A stretch of DNA of 64,000 nt from CAVWCQ01 sp963753545 (GCA_963753545.1 CAVWCQ010000008.1:3348001-3412000); one strand, 5' to 3'; positions 21,218-29,727 are shown, counted from the first letter of the stretch. A program made the numbers and translations. The notes: generated by a model from the sequence alone, not told the origin.

Positions 21218-21274
21218 AAGATTGCCCTCATGGGAGCAGGAACCTGGCGCAGTGGAACAGAAGTATAACTCGCG

Positions 21275-21682
21275 TTACTCTTGCCGCCGCTCCAATTGTG
21301 GTAACAGCACAACACTTTCCTGTTCGTTGGGATCGGTGCGGGCCAGCACAGCAGTACAGGGATCCGTTGCGCTGGGATTTCGGGGTAAATGCGGCATTCC
21401 CGCGGGGATATACAAAAACTCTCCGGCCTTAACCGTCAGATATTCACTCAAGTTTTCGCCATACCACATCTCTGCTTCGCCGCTTAGTACATAGATGGCT
21501 GTCTCGTGGTGCTCATGCAGGTGTGCCTTCGCCTGACCCCCGGGCGGGATCGTCAGGAGGTGCATACAAATGCCCTGCGCCTCTACGCTCTGCGCCGATA
21601 TACCTTCAAAGTAGCTGAACCCTTGTTTCCCGTCAAATGTCGCGGCAGGCCGGATGATCTTGCAGGTGAGTTTCGGTGACAT
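21275..21682 (-). CDS. Single-domain cupin protein
   Basis: The 135-residue product carries both cupin motifs. Motif 1 is AHLHEHHETAIYVLSG, with the metal-binding histidines and glutamate. Motif 2 is GEFLYIPAGMPHLPRN, with the third histidine. Small cupins of this type bind a metal and act as dioxygenases, isomerases or sugar-binding proteins; the exact activity is not visible. ATG 21682 is preceded by GGAGAGGAA. It lies between the EamA transporter and the FAD oxidase on the same strand, but a terminator separates it from the latter, so it probably has its own promoter within the short gap. Confidence 0.8.
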   Translation of the reverse strand: MSPKLTCKIIRPAATFDGKQGFSYFEGISAQSVEAQGICMHLLTIPPGGQAKAHLHEHHETAIYVLSGEAEMWYGENLSEYLTVKAGEFLYIPAGMPHLPRNPSATDPCTAVLARTDPNEQESVVLLPQLERRQE

Positions 21683-21732
21683 GGTTGTTCCTCTCCATTT
21701 CCAAAGATTTTAAGCAAGCCAAAGACAAAACA

Positions 21733-21764
21733 AAACCCCGCAAGCTGCCGCGCTTGCAGGGTTT
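21733..21764 (-). terminator. Intrinsic terminator after the FAD oxidase gene
   Basis: Read on the minus strand, the arms AAACCC-x-GCAAG and CTTGC-x-GGGTTT form an 11-pair stem with one mismatch. A TTTTGTTTTG tract follows. It lies directly downstream of the berberine-bridge-type oxidase stop. Confidence 0.8.
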
Positions 21765-21781
21765 CTTTGGACGATCCGTGC

Positions 21782-23218
21782 TTATTCCGCTGGTGGAATA
21801 TTCTGGTTAAGCCGGAAGAGGTTGGTGGGGTCATAGCGCTTCTTGATCGCTACGAGGCGATCCCAGGTTGAACCGGGGTAGGCCTCGCGGATTCGCGCCT
21901 CGCCTTCGTCAGAGAGAAAATTGACATACGCACCACTATCACCCTGGCGCAGTGCCGCCGCGAACTCATCGACCCATGCCTCGTGCACGGCTTTTTCTTC
22001 GGGATGCCCATATATCGCAGCGACGTTTGCCATAATTCGCCGCCCACGATGCGCGAAAGCGGTGGCGTCGGCTGGTATACGGGCCAGCGCCCCGCCAAGC
22101 ACCCGAATCTGCGTTACAGCCATTTGCGCACTTGAGGTCTTGAGCCGATCAACGATCAATTCCGCCGTGTCTTGATCGACAGCATCAAGGAACAAGGTGC
22201 GGGCCACGGCAACTGGATGGTACTCGCCTTCCTCTGGTGGATAAATCTGAGGGTATGGCATCGGGTGGACCATATCTACGATTGGCGTGGCGAGTGCTCG
22301 GAAGGGTGCAATAGCACGCTGACCTGCTTCGGTGTCGCCCGCATAGACCAGCATTGACATGATAATGAGTTTGCCATGGTACTCAGGCGGAATAAAAGGC
22401 ATCGGCGGCGCAGTCATGACGTTGGCAATCGTTGACAGTTCGTCCGGCGCGGCCTCTGCTTCGGCAGTGAACGAGCGAATAACGTCCGGCGTTGCGGGCA
22501 AGATGAGCATTCCGCCGACCACCGTACCGACCTCGTGCAGCCGGAACTGAAACCGAATCACAACACCGAAGTTGCCGCCGCCACCACGGATCGCCCAGAA
22601 GAGATCGGGATGTGTTTTGGCATCCACCTGCAGGATCTGGCCATCGGCGGTCACAATTTCAGCCGCCAGCAGATCATCAATGGTAAGGCCGTATTTGCGG
22701 ACGAGGTATCCGACACCACCGCCAAGCGTGAGTCCTCCAATTCCAACAGAGCCTGTGTCGCCAAACCCGGTTGCCAGACCGTGAGCTGCTGCCGCTGTCG
22801 TATATTCGCCCGCAGTCAGTCCCGGCTCGGCCCACGCCGTGCGCTGCTCAACATTGATATCCAGCGCGCGCAGCTCTGAGAGATCAAGCACGATCCCTCC
22901 ATCCAAGACGCTGTGACCAGCGACACTATGGCCGCCGCTGCGGATCGCAAGCTCGGCCCCTGTTTCGCGCGCGAACAAAACAACGTGTGAAACGTCGGTC
23001 GCGTCTGCGGCGCGAACAATGACGGCAGGGTGACGGTCAATTCCGCCATAAAAAACAGTGCGCGCCTTGTCGTAATCGGCGTCGCCCGGCTCAATCACCC
23101 GGCCTTTAACAAGGGTGCGGAGCCGTGGGATGGAGATTTCTGTTTGTGCGAACGTTGACCCGTTACTGCCGGACCTGCTGCTGCTGTTAGCGATGGCGTT
23201 TTTGTTTTCCAAGGACAT
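21782..23218 (-). CDS. FAD-linked oxidase with berberine-bridge C-terminal domain
   Basis: The 478-residue product is a PCMH-type flavoprotein of the berberine-bridge/hexose-oxidase group. RSGGHSVAGHS holds the histidine that usually binds FAD covalently. The second covalent site, a cysteine in bicovalent members, appears to be replaced in GDTGSVGIGGLTLGGG. The C-terminal BBE domain shows YVNFLSDEG and KKRYDPTNLFRLNQNIPP. Such enzymes oxidise sugars, lactones or alkaloid-like compounds with release of hydrogen peroxide; the substrate here is unknown. ATG 23218 is chosen for its AGGAGAG ribosome site. The N-terminus has no clear signal peptide. The gene is monocistronic, with its own terminator and a candidate promoter far upstream. 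Confidence 0.85.
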   Translation of the reverse strand: MSLENKNAIANSSSRSGSNGSTFAQTEISIPRLRTLVKGRVIEPGDADYDKARTVFYGGIDRHPAVIVRAADATDVSHVVLFARETGAELAIRSGGHSVAGHSVLDGGIVLDLSELRALDINVEQRTAWAEPGLTAGEYTTAAAAHGLATGFGDTGSVGIGGLTLGGGVGYLVRKYGLTIDDLLAAEIVTADGQILQVDAKTHPDLFWAIRGGGGNFGVVIRFQFRLHEVGTVVGGMLILPATPDVIRSFTAEAEAAPDELSTIANVMTAPPMPFIPPEYHGKLIIMSMLVYAGDTEAGQRAIAPFRALATPIVDMVHPMPYPQIYPPEEGEYHPVAVARTLFLDAVDQDTAELIVDRLKTSSAQMAVTQIRVLGGALARIPADATAFAHRGRRIMANVAAIYGHPEEKAVHEAWVDEFAAALRQGDSGAYVNFLSDEGEARIREAYPGSTWDRLVAIKKRYDPTNLFRLNQNIPPAE

Positions 23219-23466
23219 ATCCACTCTCCTAATTTGCCAAGTTGACATCAAACAGGGCCAGGACATTGAGGCTGCGATATGAGATTGCTTGCAGCACATA
23301 GATAGCCTATTGTTTGCCCAAAGATGGACGGGATGCGGAACGGTTGGGAATGTGCCTGCTGTTCACAGAAGAGGGACTGCGCCTGGCGTTCGTTTCAGTA
23401 GAATGGTCGATTATTCTCGCCAAAATGCTACTCCTATTCACTGATAGAACATATGAGCCATGAAAT

Positions 23467-23495
23467 AAAATACATCTTTTTCTTCAAAATGTCAA
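23467..23495 (-). promoter_or_regulatory. Candidate sigma-70 promoter for the FAD oxidase
   Basis: On the minus strand a perfect TTGACA (23490-23495) is followed after 17 bases by TATTTT (23467-23472). It would give a leader of about 240 bases before the ATG at 23218, which is long, so a closer promoter is possible. Confidence 0.45.
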
Positions 23496-23551
23496 CCTTG
23501 AATTATCAACTGATTGGTGATAGCTGCCCCTTGCCAAATATTTTGTTCCAT

Positions 23552-23568
23552 AACCAAAATTTTTGGTT
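23552..23568. promoter_or_regulatory. Perfect palindrome AACCAAAA-T-TTTTGGTT, candidate operator
   Basis: Eight-base arms flank a single central T, ending seven bases before the -35 box of the DUF2089 gene. A related half-site (CCAAAAT) recurs between the -35 and -10 boxes. This is the position expected for a repressor or activator site; the DUF2089 protein itself or an unlinked regulator could bind it. Confidence 0.5.
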
Positions 23569-23574
23569 TTATTC

Positions 23575-23601
23575 TTGACACAGGCCAAAATTTGTTATAA
23601 T
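23575..23601 (+). promoter_or_regulatory. Promoter of the DUF2089 gene
   Basis: TTGACA (23575-23580) and TATAAT (23596-23601) are both consensus. The spacer is 15 bases, shorter than the optimal 17, which may imply activator dependence. The gene starts 23 bases after the -10 box, with AGAGAGGA as the ribosome site. Confidence 0.6.
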
Positions 23602-23624
23602 CTGTTCTAAACAGAGAGGAACCT

Positions 23625-24014
23625 ATGCGAAGACTGCTGACACACTGTCCGTCTTGCGGCGGAGATTTGATCGTAACGGAGCTGAGTTGCACGACGTGTG
23701 ATACCGTCATTCGCGGGCGTTACACGGGCTGCACGTTTTGCGAATTGTCCGATGCAAATCTGCGTTTCCTGGAAATCTTTGTCGCCTGCAGGGGCAACAT
23801 CAAAGAAATGGAGCGCGAAACGGGATTGGGTTACTGGACAATCCGAGGGCAGGTGGACGATTTGCTGAAGACGCTGAAGCTGAATGTTGAAGCGGCTGCC
23901 ACTCCTGATCAAATAGCGGCGCGGCGGCGCGAGATTCTGTCAGCCGTTGAGCGAGGTGAACTTTCTATCGTCGAGGCAGAGCGGATGTTGGTCGACCTTA
24001 CGAAAGGGTCTTAA
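23625..24014 (+). CDS. DUF2089 zinc-ribbon/helix-turn-helix regulator
   Basis: The 129-residue protein begins with a zinc ribbon (CPSCGG, then CTTCD) and a further CTFC pair. A sigma-factor-like helix-turn-helix follows, containing LEIFVACRGNIKEMERETG and YWTIRGQVDDLL. This is the DUF2089 pattern, taken as a DNA-binding regulator. The C-terminal tail (REILSAVERGELSIVEAERML) resembles the short SHOCT-like helical element that also opens the next gene. It is probably the first gene of a two-gene operon; the palindrome upstream suggests autoregulation. The family assignment is firm. The regulatory target is inference. Confidence 0.8.
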   Translation: MRRLLTHCPSCGGDLIVTELSCTTCDTVIRGRYTGCTFCELSDANLRFLEIFVACRGNIKEMERETGLGYWTIRGQVDDLLKTLKLNVEAAATPDQIAARRREILSAVERGELSIVEAERMLVDLTKGS

Positions 24015-24110
24015 AACGAAAACAGGCTCCCGGTGATCAAATTGGCCCTTGACCCGGCAGCCCGTCTCAACTGATTATCTGCCTGCCATTATACCATAGG
24101 AGACTTCCGG

Positions 24111-25780
24111 ATGGCAGAAGATCGTATGCACATCTTACAGATGCTGCAAGAAAAGAAGATTTCTATCGATGAGGCTGAGCGCCTGCTGAAGGCTGTTGGA
24201 ACAGCGGAGAGCTGGAATCCTTCTGACAATGATATGGACGAGGAAGACGATACGGAATTCGAGTTTGATCCCCCTGTGCCGCCCTATCCTCCTCAGATGC
24301 CGCAAATGCCCGGATGCCTCAAATGCCACGTCCCCCTCGTGGCGCACGGCGACGCGGGCGTAACTTCCCAACAGGGTGGGATATCCGCACCAGTGACCTC
24401 ACCGAAGCACTGAGCGAGCTTGGGTATACGGACTTGAGTTGCGGTGACCTCGAAACACTGCGCGCGCACAACATTACCCCCGACTTCATTCGCGAAATCC
24501 GTGCCGCAGGATTTACGAGGCTGCGCATTTCAGAGCTAGTCGAATTCGCCATTCATGATGTGGATGCGGATTTTATTCGCGCGGTTCACCACCAGTTCCC
24601 GGACCTACCCCCCAAAGATCTGGTGCAGTTTGCCATTCATGGGCTGGACGCGGATTATGTGACCGGAATGCGCAAACTGTTCCCCAGCGCAGGAGCCGGG
24701 GAAATTGTCGAGTTTGGCATTCATGGCATCGATCCGGAGTATGTGGCCAAATTACGCCAGCAGTTACCAGAATTAGGCGCGAAAGAAATAGTCGAATTCG
24801 GTATTCACGGCATCGATGCAGACTATATAGCGAAGATACGCCAGCAGTTGCCTGACCTCCGCGCCAAAGACATTGTTGAATTCGGTATCCATGGGATAGA
24901 GCCTGACTATGTGGCGGAAGTGCGCCAGCAGTTCCCGGACATTCGGGTGAAAGAGATTATCGAATTCGGCATCCACGACATTGACGTAGGCTATGTCAAG
25001 CAAATGGGTGACCTTTTCCCCAACATCCGGCTGAAGGAAATCATCGAATTTGGGATTCATGAAATCACGCCTGAGTTCGTACGCCAACTGCGCGAGCAGT
25101 TCCCCGATATTAGCGCCAGGGAGATTGTCGAGTTCGGTATTCACGACCTGACCTCCCACTATGTCATCCGCATGCGCGAACAGTTTCCCGATATCAGCGC
25201 GAAACGGATCGTCGAGTTTGGCATTCATGATCTGTCACCGCAGTATGTGACGAAAATGCGCGAATACTATCCTGATATCCGGGCTAAAGAGATTATTGCC
25301 CTTGGGATTCAGGAAATCTCGCCGGACTATGTGAAAACCATCCGTGAAGCTATGGCGGCGCGTGGATTTGACTCCCTGACGACGGATGATATCGTGGCCA
25401 TGCACATTCACGATTTTGACCCGGCGTTTATAGATGCCCTGCATCGCATTGGATCTGACGTGCTGCCGCTGCGTTTGATCATCGAGTTATGGGCGTACAA
25501 TGTGGATGCAACCTATGTGGAAAGCGTGCGCGAGTCCGACCCGGATGTGACGGCGCAGGAATTAATCGATATGCGCCGCGCTGAACGCCGTTCCTACGAG
25601 CGTTACCTGGAGCAGATGCACCACGACCTGAATCTGATGGGCTTCCGCAGGCTTTCTACGGAACAGCTTCTGGATTTGATGGCGCTCGGGATCGACACCG
25701 ACTATATCCGCGCGGCACAGGCCGCACAGCCGGAGATCACGGTTCGCGAGATTATCAGCCGCAAGCGCAGCGAACGCTAA
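24111..25780 (+). CDS. Tandem 28-residue repeat protein with SHOCT-like N-terminus (one frameshift)
   Basis: Two open segments (24111-24413 and 24314-25780) join into one product of about 556 residues if one C is restored in CCC at 24309-24311; the joined reading continues a PQMPQMPRMPQMP linker without a break. Residues 1-30 form a SHOCT-like helical element (ILQMLQEKKISIDEAERLL). An acidic, then Pro/Met-rich linker and an Arg-rich patch follow. The rest is nine full 28-residue repeats with consensus IVEFGIHGIDPxYVxxxRxQ plus FPDIxAKE, and degenerate copies on both sides. Repeats with PDYVxxxR cores occur in BlaR-like and related bacterial proteins of unknown role. No signal peptide or membrane helix is visible. 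The function is unknown; protein-protein binding is a reasonable guess. Confidence 0.75.
24536..25291 (+). repeat. Nine tandem 84-base coding repeats
   Basis: Nine consecutive in-frame units of 84 bases encode 28 residues each and start at L/I-V-E-F-x-I-H. The near-invariant core is EFGIH; positions 13-14 are YV/FI/FV and an Arg is conserved near position 18. Base identity between units is partial, so this is an old protein repeat rather than a recent DNA expansion. A shorter 26-residue unit precedes it and three looser units follow. Confidence 0.85.
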
Positions 25781-25806
25781 AAATCGTCTATCCAAAGAAT
25801 TCTAAA

Positions 25807-25830
25807 AAAGCGCGGGGAAACTCGCGCTTT
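25807..25830. terminator. Bidirectional terminator
   Basis: The arms AAAGCGCG (25807-25814) and CGCGCTTT (25823-25830) form a perfect eight-pair stem around GGGAAACT. On the minus strand an extra T-run follows. It sits between the convergent repeat-protein and membrane-protein genes. Confidence 0.75.
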
Positions 25831-25836
25831 ACGCTG

Positions 25837-26724
25837 TCACGGACGGGCATGGTGTAAAGTCCACCGCCACAAACTGCCAATCAATAGCTCACGCACCAAC
25901 AGCGTAACCACGATATAAACGACAGCCCAGCCCCGGTCAAGGCGAAGGATATAACTGACCATTGGGCCAAGTGTTGCCCACGATAATATTTGCCCCCGTT
26001 CCAGCAGAATGGCCTCTTTATGCTGGAGGAGCATAATTGTTCCCGTTGCGCCTATTTCAAAAAACCATGCAAACAGCGCAGCACCGCCCGCCGCTAACAA
26101 GGCTGTGCGGCTGTTGGTGGCAGAAGTTCCCCCGGCAATCCCCGCGGTTATGATCAATAGATACTGCTGTACACGATCAACAATAAAAACAGCACTGCCG
26201 AGGAGCATCAGCAGGAACATCACGCCGCACAGGGTGAGTTCGGACCATCCCGCCTTGGCCCGTTCGATGGGTAGTAAAACCAGGCTGCTGATAGCGCCCA
26301 CGCCTAGAGCAACCATGATCAACAACATGGTCATAATGAACATGAAATGGCGCATACGCCACAGTGCCCCGCCCATTTTGCCCATCAAAATCATTTCAGC
26401 TCCGGCAGGAACGGATAGTAAAATCTCCCAGCGCTGCTTCTCGCGCTCTGCCGGCACAAGGGGGCCAAGTGAAAGGCCGGTTGCCAGGGTGAAACTCAGT
26501 AGAAGGGGGATCAAGACAAACAGCAGATTGTTGACGTAGAGAACGCTAATGGTCCAGAGGATGGCGCTGCCCAAAAGCAGCCCTGTTTTCAATCCGGCTG
26601 TGCGTCCCAGGCGCTGGAGCCAGTCATGCCAGACTGGAATTTGTTCAACTTCGCGCATGAAGATAGCATTATCATAACTATTTTGAGCCAGGAGCACATG
26701 AACAAACAGTTTCCAGGAAGTCAT
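25837..26724 (-). CDS. Multi-helix membrane protein, ABC-2-permease-like
   Basis: The 295-residue product has about eight hydrophobic helices. A segment between helices 2 and 3 reads LSLGPLVPAEREKQRWEILLSVP. Together with KMGGALWRMRHF it recalls ABC-2 family permeases, in which a loop of the type EREKGTWE/LLxxP links helices. No ATPase gene is adjacent, so the assignment is tentative. ATG 26724 is selected because AGGA lies upstream and the long N-terminal extension of the open frame is Cys-rich and unlike a membrane protein start. It is divergent from the peptide-importer operon across 227 bases. Confidence 0.6.
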   Translation of the reverse strand: MTSWKLFVHVLLAQNSYDNAIFMREVEQIPVWHDWLQRLGRTAGLKTGLLLGSAILWTISVLYVNNLLFVLIPLLLSFTLATGLSLGPLVPAEREKQRWEILLSVPAGAEMILMGKMGGALWRMRHFMFIMTMLLIMVALGVGAISSLVLLPIERAKAGWSELTLCGVMFLLMLLGSAVFIVDRVQQYLLIITAGIAGGTSATNSRTALLAAGGAALFAWFFEIGATGTIMLLQHKEAILLERGQILSWATLGPMVSYILRLDRGWAVVYIVVTLLVRELLIGSLWRWTLHHARP

Positions 26725-26742
26725 CGTTTCACGTCCTGTTAT

Positions 26743-26762
26743 CGTGTGGAAAATGCCACACG
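26743..26762. promoter_or_regulatory. Inverted repeat CGTGTGG-N6-CCACACG
   Basis: Perfect seven-base arms flank AAAATG, 19 bases upstream of the minus-strand membrane-protein start. The right arm lies in a TGCCAC context that recurs in another inverted repeat at 26902-26918, on the other side of the divergent region. It could be an operator or an RNA hairpin. Confidence 0.4.
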
Positions 26763-26887
26763 TTCTTCTTTTGATACGCACTTCACCTATCAGATGATCG
26801 GTAATCCAACGGCTATGGTTTAGAACACAAGGAAGACAGCAGAAAAATACCACTGTACTTTAATGATAAAAGTAGCGCAGGATATCG

Positions 26888-26918
26888 TATAATAAAGCAC
26901 AGTGCCAGTTTGTGGCAC
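26888..26918 (+). promoter_or_regulatory. -10 box and operator-like inverted repeat before the peptide importer
   Basis: A consensus TATAAT (26888-26893) lacks an obvious -35 partner. Nine bases downstream, the perfect inverted repeat GTGCCA-GTTTG-TGGCAC (26902-26918) covers the expected start of transcription, a classic repressor position. The gene starts at 26952 behind AGGAGGA. Confidence 0.5.
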
Positions 26919-26951
26919 GAATGTGTTCAATGTTCAATTAGGAGGACAAGA

Positions 26952-28619
26952 ATGCATAAACATTTTAGAATGCTCGTGTTCGTCATGATACTCGTTGCTT
27001 CGCTGACGATGTCTGGCACCGGCCTGATCAGTGCCCAAGACACCAAAGTGCTGCACACCGCCTATCTCCCCGGCGATGTGATCCTCGATCCGTCTCTCGG
27101 AACGTGGGTAAACGAGATCCAGCTCATCAACCAGTTCTTCCCCGGCCTTACGACGCTGAACGAAGAGACGGTTGACGTGGAAACGGGTCTCGCCAAGGAC
27201 TGGACCGTTTCGGATGACGGTCTGATCTATACGTTCCACCTCTATGACAACATTCCGTGGGTCAAGTATGATGCTGGCCAGAGCGCAGTTGTTCAGGTCA
27301 TGGACGACAGCGGTAATGCCCGCATAGTGAACGCGAACGATGTGGTTTACGGCATCAATCGCACGCTGTCTCCAGATACGGGTTCGCAGTACGCCGCTAC
27401 GCTGGCCCCCTGGATCGTGAACGGCACGGAAAAGTTGGCTGGGCAGGATGTTGAGCTCGGCGTCAAGGCAGTCGATGACTTCACCGTCGAGATCACGACC
27501 CCCAGGGCTGCTGGCTACCTGCCAATGATGTACGGCTTGTGGATGTCTCGTCCGGAACCGCAGTGGGCGATTGACGAATATGGCGACGCCTGGACCGAAG
27601 CGGGGAACATGGAGACCTACGGGCCTTACACCCTCAAGGAATGGGAACACGACGTCAAGATCACCCTGATCAAGAACCCCTTCTGGCCTGGAACCGACGA
27701 CGTACCACAGGCCAAGATTGACGAGTGGGAATTCACCTACCTCGACGAACCAGCCATGCTCGCCGCGTTTGAAGCGGGTGAACTGGACTGGATTCCAACC
27801 GTTCCACTGCCCGACCTGGACCGCCTGCGCGTTGAGTATCCCGACGAACTAGCGATTGGGCCTGACACCTGCACCTACTACTATGGCTTTAACGTGCTGG
27901 TGCCGCCGACCGACAATGCTCACATGCGCCGCGCTCTCTCGATGGCGATTGATCGTGCTACCATCGTCCAGATCACCAATGGTGGCCAGATTCCGGCGGG
28001 GTTCTTCACCCGTCCCGACATCGCTCCTTTGATGACGCAGGAAGACTATCCTGACCTGGCGATTCACAGCGATCCCGAACAGGCCAAGGCTGAACTCCAG
28101 ATGTATCTGGATGAGACCGGAAACACCATGGAGACCATTCCTCCCATCACCCTGATGCACAATACCTCGGCAACTCACGCAACGATTGCCCAGGCTGTTC
28201 AGCAGATGTGGAAGGAAACGCTTGGCATCGACGTTCAGATCACTTCGCAGGATGCCCAGGTTTACAACGAAACCCTGCGCCGTGATGCGCCGCCCGTCTG
28301 GCGTTTGGGCTGGTGCTATGACTATCCTGATGCAGCCAGCTTCATCAATGACGTGTTCCGCAGCAAGGGTCCCGACAGCAACAACCACACGGGCTGGGGC
28401 ACGGACGAATTCTACGCCCTGCTCGACCAGGCTGGTGTGGCTACCGATCCCGCTGTTCGGCGCGATCTCTACTCTCAGGCTGAATTCCTGCTGGTCAACA
28501 AGGAAGCGGCGGTTGCCCCCATCTACTACTACACTTCGCAGCAGATGACGCAGACCAATATCGCACGTACCTACGCTGTCAACCGTAACGAACGGTTGGA
28601 GAAGTGGGACATCCAGTAG
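26952..28619 (+). CDS. Peptide ABC transporter substrate-binding protein (family 5)
   Basis: The 555-residue extracytoplasmic binding protein of the DppA/OppA type has a signal peptide (about residues 1-29, ending SAQ). It opens with the family layout FFPGLTTLNEETVDVETGLAKDW followed by a YTFHLYDNIPW core. Late in the protein, WRLGWCYDYPDAASFINDVF contains the W-x-x-DYPD motif common in these proteins. It captures di- or oligopeptides (nickel or other solutes are possible) for the two permeases downstream. ATG 26952 follows AGGAGGA; an earlier in-frame start would add a Cys/Arg-rich stretch before the signal. It has 87 bases of spacer with a hairpin before the permease gene. Confidence 0.9.
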   Translation: MHKHFRMLVFVMILVASLTMSGTGLISAQDTKVLHTAYLPGDVILDPSLGTWVNEIQLINQFFPGLTTLNEETVDVETGLAKDWTVSDDGLIYTFHLYDNIPWVKYDAGQSAVVQVMDDSGNARIVNANDVVYGINRTLSPDTGSQYAATLAPWIVNGTEKLAGQDVELGVKAVDDFTVEITTPRAAGYLPMMYGLWMSRPEPQWAIDEYGDAWTEAGNMETYGPYTLKEWEHDVKITLIKNPFWPGTDDVPQAKIDEWEFTYLDEPAMLAAFEAGELDWIPTVPLPDLDRLRVEYPDELAIGPDTCTYYYGFNVLVPPTDNAHMRRALSMAIDRATIVQITNGGQIPAGFFTRPDIAPLMTQEDYPDLAIHSDPEQAKAELQMYLDETGNTMETIPPITLMHNTSATHATIAQAVQQMWKETLGIDVQITSQDAQVYNETLRRDAPPVWRLGWCYDYPDAASFINDVFRSKGPDSNNHTGWGTDEFYALLDQAGVATDPAVRRDLYSQAEFLLVNKEAAVAPIYYYTSQQMTQTNIARTYAVNRNERLEKWDIQ

Positions 28620-28656
28620 TCAACTTCGAGTTTTTGCACTAGCGATTAAATGGGTT

Positions 28657-28683
28657 GGAGAGAGGGCAGTTTGCTCTCTCTCC
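28657..28683 (+). promoter_or_regulatory. Intercistronic hairpin between binding protein and permease
   Basis: GGAGAGAG (28657-28664) pairs with CTCTCTCC (28676-28683) without a following T-run. Hairpins here commonly stabilise the upstream message or attenuate read-through, giving more binding protein than permease. Confidence 0.55.
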
Positions 28684-28706
28684 TCCACCCAAACCAGAGA
28701 GGCATT

Positions 28707-29717
28707 ATGGCACAATATTTTATCAAGCGATTTCTGTATCTGTTAATAGTATTGCTGGTTGTCTCGATGATCACCTTCTTTATCATGCATCAGGTTCCAG
28801 GCGGCCCTTTCTCCCGCGAGAAACAGCTTAGCCCCACTGCTATGCAGAATCTGAATGCAAAATATCACCTGGACGATCCGCTTTATAAACAGTACGTCGA
28901 TTACATGATTGATCTGATGGTCCCCCATATTACGGCGACGAACGAGACTTTTTCAGTTACTGAAGATTATTTAATCAATATCAAGCTGCCTCTCGTGGAT
29001 AACAAGTCGCTGCGTTGGATGAATTTTGGGCCCTCGTATCGCCAAACGCGCAGCGTCAACGACATTCTTCGCAATCAGCTTCCAATTTCGGCACAACTGG
29101 GTTTGTCGGCCCTCGCCATTGCTCTCATCATTGGGTTGCCCCTGGGGATCATGGCTGCCCTTAAGAAAAATAGCGCGGTAGACTACTTCAGTATGGGGAC
29201 GGCGATTCTCGGCGTTTCTGTTCCGGTGATCATTCTGGGACCGCTGCTGAAATATATCCTGGCGGTAGAACTGGGATGGTTGCCAACTCAAGGCTGGGGC
29301 ACTCTCAAACAAGGGATTATGCCAGCATTCGCGCTGGGATTTGCCCAATCGGCCCTGCTCGCCCGCCTGACACGCGCCAGCTTGCTCCAGGTGCTTAATG
29401 AAGACTATATTCGGACGGCCAAGGCGATGGGTTTACGCCAGCGGCGTATTGTGTTGCTCCATGCCATGAAGAACGCCATGATTCCGGTCGCGACGGTTCT
29501 TGGCCCCCTGTTTGCGGCACTCATCACGGGAACGTTTGTTACCGAGCGTGTTTTCGGTATTCCGGGAATGGGATCCTACTTTGTGACCAGCATTCAAAAC
29601 CGTGACTATTCGATCATCATGGGTACAACCCTGGTGTTTGCCTTTTTTATTGTCGTTGCCAATTTTATGGTCGATCTGACGTACGCCTGGCTGGACCCGC
29701 GTATCCGGCTTTCTTAG
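28707..29717 (+). CDS. Peptide ABC transporter permease, DppB type
   Basis: The 336-residue inner-membrane subunit has six helices. The N-terminus (YFIKRFLYLLIVLLVVSMITFFIMHQVPG) is typical of DppB/OppB, with the PGGPF motif. The cytoplasmic EAA loop that docks with the ATPase is present as DYIRTAKAMGLRQRRIVLLHAMKNAMIP. An insert of about 60 residues between helix 1 and helix 2 is longer than in E. coli DppB and probably external. ATG 28707 is preceded by AGAGAGG; the longer frame begins inside the hairpin and is rejected. Confidence 0.9.
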   Translation: MAQYFIKRFLYLLIVLLVVSMITFFIMHQVPGGPFSREKQLSPTAMQNLNAKYHLDDPLYKQYVDYMIDLMVPHITATNETFSVTEDYLINIKLPLVDNKSLRWMNFGPSYRQTRSVNDILRNQLPISAQLGLSALAIALIIGLPLGIMAALKKNSAVDYFSMGTAILGVSVPVIILGPLLKYILAVELGWLPTQGWGTLKQGIMPAFALGFAQSALLARLTRASLLQVLNEDYIRTAKAMGLRQRRIVLLHAMKNAMIPVATVLGPLFAALITGTFVTERVFGIPGMGSYFVTSIQNRDYSIIMGTTLVFAFFIVVANFMVDLTYAWLDPRIRLS

Positions 29718-29727
29718 GAAATAAACG

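Larger units (their letters stand above)
23219..23624. other. Intergenic region of about 400 bases with divergent promoters
   Basis: No credible gene lies here. The left 200 bases show nothing beyond the leader of the minus-strand FAD oxidase gene. The right half is AT-rich and carries candidate promoters for both strands and a perfect palindrome, each listed separately. Confidence 0.6.

Noticed and set aside
24536..25291. Regular 84-base repeats could suggest a CRISPR array
   Set aside because: The units are coding, in frame, without spacers and diverged at third positions.
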